This document shows positions 7,005 to 8,991 of a stretch of DNA of 8,991 bases, piece by piece. Under the pieces are notes generated by a model. That model had not been told where the DNA came from. It saw only the letters and a list, made by a program, of their open reading frames with translations, and did not search any database. How positions within the stretch are numbered: the stretch's first letter is position 1; each line of letters starts with the position of its first letter. The stretch spans positions 1-8,991 of the forward strand of contig JAGGZG010000245.1 of assembly GCA_021162125.1 (NCBI GenBank). The letters are read 5' to 3'. The stretch comes from Anaerolineae bacterium (lineage in GTDB: Bacteria > Chloroflexota > Anaerolineae > JACIWR01). Both the position numbers and the translations under genes were made by a program.

Positions 7005-8381
7005 TCACGCTCTTTGCCACACCTCGGCGGCCAATTCCCGCGAGCGGGCGGTGATCGCTTCTTCGTCCAGGGTGAGCAACTCGCGGTGGCGCATGAGCAC
7101 CTTCCCGCCGACGATAGTCGTATCCACGCCCGTGCCATCCACCCCGAAAATGATGTGCCAGGGCAGGTTGCCCGCGTTCAGCGGCGTGGTGGGATGGTAG
7201 TCCACCAGGATGACGTCGGCCAGGGACCCGGGTTCGAGCACGCCCAGCGGGCCGGGGAAGAACATGCCCGCGATTTCGGCATTATGGGCGAAAGTCATTT
7301 TCAACACGGTGTCCGCACCCATCACCCGCGGATCGCGCTTGTTCAGTTTGTGGATAAGATAGCAGGCGTGCATCTCGGTGAACATGTTGTTAGAGAAGCC
7401 GTCGTTGCCCAGTCCCACGCGGATACCCCGCTGGAGCATGAGCGGCACGTCGGCGGTGCCCACGGCGTTGTTCTGATTTGACCGGGGGTTGTGCACCACG
7501 TGCGTACCGCTTTCGTGTAGCAACTCCAGTTCGTGCTCATTTACATGGACACAGTGTACGGCAATGGTCTGTGGGCCCAGGATACCCAGCTTCTGCAATC
7601 GCTCCACTACCCGCAGCCCTGATCGTTTAAGGCTGTCCTCTTGATCGGCTTTGTCCTCGGCCACGTGAATGTGGAAACCCACGCCCAGGTCATGGGCTAC
7701 ACTCACACATTCCTCCAGCGTCTCGTCCGACAGGGTCAGCGAGGCGTGCAACCCAAACGATGCCCCGATTTGCCGATTTGCCGATTCGTTGATTCGCTGA
7801 TTCGCTGATTCGCTGGTTCGCTGATTTGCAGATTTGCTGATTCGCCTGATGAACCTCTCATTCTCCCGTATCCCTGCCTTCGCCTTATCCAGGCCATCGC
7901 GGTCAGTGACCTCGTAGCACAGGCTGGCTCGCACTCCGGCCTGAAGTGTGGCCTCGGCGATCACGTCCAGCGAGCCGTCAATCGCGTTGGGACTGGCGTG
8001 GTGGTCAATCAGCGTGGTCGTCCCGTGGCGGACGGCGTCCACCAGGCATACCAGAGCGGAATAGCGCACCGCTTCCTCGTCGAGTGCTTTGTCCAGCCGC
8101 CACCACAGCCGTTCCAGGATTTGCGGGAAGTTAGTGGGGGCCTCACCGGGGATGGCCATCCCGCGGGCGAACGCGCCGTAGAAATGGGTGTGGGCGCAGA
8201 TCAGGCCGGGCATCACCAACCGTCCTTCGGCGTCCAGTTCCTCTTCATCTGGGTAGGCGCGGCGCAGGTCGGCGGTCTTGCCGATTTCAACGATGCGCTC
8301 TCCTGCGATGCGCAGCGCGCCGTCGAAGATGATCTCGTTCTGCTGGCCCAGGGTGACCAGCGTGCCGTTAGTGATCAGCAT
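7005..8381 (-). CDS. ssnA: SsnA-type metal-dependent aminohydrolase (amidohydrolase superfamily)
   Basis: The protein has 458 residues; E. coli SsnA is about 440. It is a cytoplasmic metal-dependent hydrolase related to chlorohydrolases and guanine/cytosine deaminases. Visible elements are the HTH metal motif at H64/H66 (AHTHFYGAFARGM), HH at 127-128, FGLHAS (H212), HIHVAE (H237, H239, E242), AVHCVH (H276, H279), HVVHNPRSN (H294, H297) and the metal-site Asp in NDG (D327). The family is a conserved partner of selenium-dependent molybdenum hydroxylases and YgfK, and probably deaminates or hydrolyses a purine-derived or related heterocycle; the exact substrate is unknown. The ATG at 8379-8381 is chosen for its strong AGGAGG and for MLITNGTLVTL, a normal family start; an open extension upstream to a GTG at 8471 is not family-like. 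Residues about 180-206 are an in-frame 8-bp tandem repeat between the helix ENERFIRR and the strand FGLHAS. It is probably the first gene of the unit. Confidence 0.93.
   Translation of the reverse strand: MLITNGTLVTLGQQNEIIFDGALRIAGERIVEIGKTADLRRAYPDEEELDAEGRLVMPGLICAHTHFYGAFARGMAIPGEAPTNFPQILERLWWRLDKALDEEAVRYSALVCLVDAVRHGTTTLIDHHASPNAIDGSLDVIAEATLQAGVRASLCYEVTDRDGLDKAKAGIRENERFIRRISKSANQRTSESANQRINESANRQIGASFGLHASLTLSDETLEECVSVAHDLGVGFHIHVAEDKADQEDSLKRSGLRVVERLQKLGILGPQTIAVHCVHVNEHELELLHESGTHVVHNPRSNQNNAVGTADVPLMLQRGIRVGLGNDGFSNNMFTEMHACYLIHKLNKRDPRVMGADTVLKMTFAHNAEIAGMFFPGPLGVLEPGSLADVILVDYHPTTPLNAGNLPWHIIFGVDGTGVDTTIVGGKVLMRHRELLTLDEEAITARSRELAAEVWQRA
7766..7845. repeat. In-frame 8-bp tandem array inside ssnA (10 units)
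   Basis: On the plus strand there are exactly ten octamers: two CGATTTGC, CGATTCGT, three TGATTCGC, TGGTTCGC, TGATTTGC, AGATTTGC, TGATTCGC. On the coding strand it encodes repeats of SANQR(I/T)SE, about residues 180-206, in a surface loop of the TIM-barrel enzyme. The consensus, the order of sub-variants (CGATTTGC type at the gene-distal end) and the orientation match the array in ygfK. This points to a common repeat family, not independent slippage. Confidence 0.95.
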
Positions 8382-8386
8382 TTTCG

Positions 8387-8394
8387 TCCTCCTT
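8387..8394 (-). promoter_or_regulatory. Strong ribosome binding site that fixes the ssnA start
   Basis: The coding strand reads AAGGAGGA, followed by a short spacer and ATG at 8381-8379. It is close to a perfect anti-Shine-Dalgarno match and rules out the longer reading from the GTG at 8471. Confidence 0.88.
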
Positions 8395-8408
8395 GACTCA
8401 GTTTTACC

Positions 8409-8433
8409 TAGCGTCTTCGCGTAGTGATGATAA
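8409..8433. repeat. Direct repeat copy A upstream of ssnA
   Basis: This 25-bp copy contains the core CTTCGCGTAG (8415-8424), flanked by TAG on the left and ATGATAA on the right. It pairs with copy B at 8478-8502, 69 bp away start to start. Compensating small indels separate the two copies. They could be operator half-sites for a regulator of the ssnA unit, or a local duplication. Confidence 0.6.
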
Positions 8434-8477
8434 GAATATGAGGTACTCTCCCCCCACACGCACAATTTCACACTTTT

Positions 8478-8502
8478 TAGCTTCGCGTAGTCACAATGAT
8501 AA
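8478..8502. repeat. Direct repeat copy B upstream of ssnA
   Basis: This is the second 25-bp copy with core CTTCGCGTAG (8481-8490), and TAG and ATGATAA flanks like copy A. The intervening DNA is AT-richer than the genes and is the most likely place for an ssnA promoter. I could not fit a convincing -35/-10 pair on the minus strand. Confidence 0.6.
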
Positions 8503-8571
8503 CTGACTAACGCGAGTTCCCCAATTTTATTCCTGAATTGACATCAGGCTATGCGAAATGCGTCCGGTCTG

Positions 8572-8991
8572 TCAATTCTGCGCATCCGTCGTTAAAATCC
8601 ATTCCAACACCTCCCGCGCCACAGGTGCAGCCACACGCCCCCCATCGCCGCCGTTTTCCACCAGCACCACGACGACGACTCGCGGCGCTTCTGCCGGGGC
8701 AAAGCCGATGAACCAGGCGTGGGGCAGTTGCCCCGGTTCGCCCACCTGGGCGGTACCGGTTTTCCCAGCCACAGTGACTCCCGGCAACGCCGCTTCTCCA
8801 GCACAACCCTCTTTCACAGACAGAACCATCGCCATGCGAAGCTGCTGGGCAGTGTAGGGGGAAATCGCGGCGTGAGGGACTGCCCGCCCCGGCTCGTGCC
8901 ATTGACCGGAGCCATCCTGTACGGCCTGCACCAGATGCACCGCCGGCAACTGACCGCCGTTGGCTACAGCGGCGGTCACGAGGGCCATCTG
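8572..8991 (-). CDS. Class B penicillin-binding protein (FtsI/PBP2-like), C-terminal transpeptidase fragment
   Basis: The last 139 codons of a gene whose 5' part lies beyond the right edge. The fragment opens QMALVTAAVANGG, the helix typical after the SxN motif in D,D-transpeptidases. It carries the active-site KTGTAQ motif at fragment residues 77-82 and then the HAWFIGFAP strand (91-99). It ends with VENGGDGGRVAAPVAREVLEWIL, a common C-terminus in FtsI/PbpA-type proteins. Such enzymes cross-link peptidoglycan outside the membrane. The SxxK and SxN motifs, transmembrane helix and N-terminal domain are outside the window, so division versus elongation type cannot be decided. It is separated by 190 nt from ssnA and is likely part of a different, upstream unit. 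No clear terminator follows its TGA. Confidence 0.92.
   Translation of the reverse strand, partial: QMALVTAAVANGGQLPAVHLVQAVQDGSGQWHEPGRAVPHAAISPYTAQQLRMAMVLSVKEGCAGEAALPGVTVAGKTGTAQVGEPGQLPHAWFIGFAPAEAPRVVVVVLVENGGDGGRVAAPVAREVLEWILTTDAQN

Noticed and set aside
2792..7845. The octamer arrays as CRISPR repeats or as a frameshift error.
   Set aside because: The units are contiguous 8-mers with no spacers, and both genes stay in frame with family motifs intact on both sides.
8382..8471. N-terminal extension of ssnA by 30 codons from a GTG at 8471.
   Set aside because: The extension (MKLCVWGESTSYSYHH...) is not like family N-termini, overlaps a direct repeat, and lacks the strong ribosome binding site seen just before 8381.
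8532..8548. Small hairpin CCTGA/TCAGG after the penicillin-binding protein stop as a terminator.
   Set aside because: The stem is only 5 bp and no U-tract follows on the minus strand.
8538..8566. Plus-strand TTGACA as a promoter -35 box.
   Set aside because: No -10-like hexamer lies at suitable spacing, and it would drive transcription antisense into the penicillin-binding protein gene.

Overview
All genes in this window lie on the minus strand. Read in the direction of transcription (right to left), they are: the 3' end of a class B penicillin-binding protein; an SsnA-type aminohydrolase; a large membrane protein with a spermidine-synthase-like domain; a YgfK-type flavin/iron-sulfur oxidoreductase; a secreted SGNH/GDSL hydrolase; and the first 33 codons of a YqeC-like P-loop protein cut by the left edge. 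Gaps between genes are short (the longest is about 200 nt). No RNA gene, CRISPR array or transposase was seen. The DNA is GC-rich. The gene combination, the 'YLPLVLRN' tail on the secreted hydrolase and the style of the short repeats suggest Chloroflexota, perhaps an Anaerolineae-like bacterium. That assignment is an inference from memory of such genomes and was not computed.

The core of the window is a fragment of the selenium-dependent molybdenum hydroxylase / anaerobic purine catabolism locus. In E. coli, ygfK and ssnA are adjacent and yqeC lies in the same ygf/yge/yqe/xdh region. Here ssnA (8381-7005), an 802-residue membrane protein with a methyltransferase-fold domain (6958-4550), ygfK (4417-1100) and yqeC (101-1) occur in order on one strand, with an SGNH hydrolase (901-125) between ygfK and yqeC. 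The hydroxylase subunits and other expected partners would lie beyond the left edge. The penicillin-binding protein at the right edge appears to be an unrelated neighbour.

Repetitive DNA is the most unusual feature. An 8-bp tandem array is embedded in frame in both ssnA (7766-7845, ten units) and ygfK (2792-2847, seven units). The two arrays share sub-variant order and orientation, and they encode an ISESANQR-type octapeptide. The ygfK-SGNH gap holds a long imperfect inverted repeat of about 130 bp. The gap before ygfK holds two G/C-tract hairpins and a perfect 20-bp palindrome. The gap before ssnA holds a pair of 25-bp direct repeats.

The ssnA start was set by its ribosome binding site. The membrane protein starts at TTG. 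The yqeC fragment was recognised from its GAGGKT P-loop in the first 101 bases.
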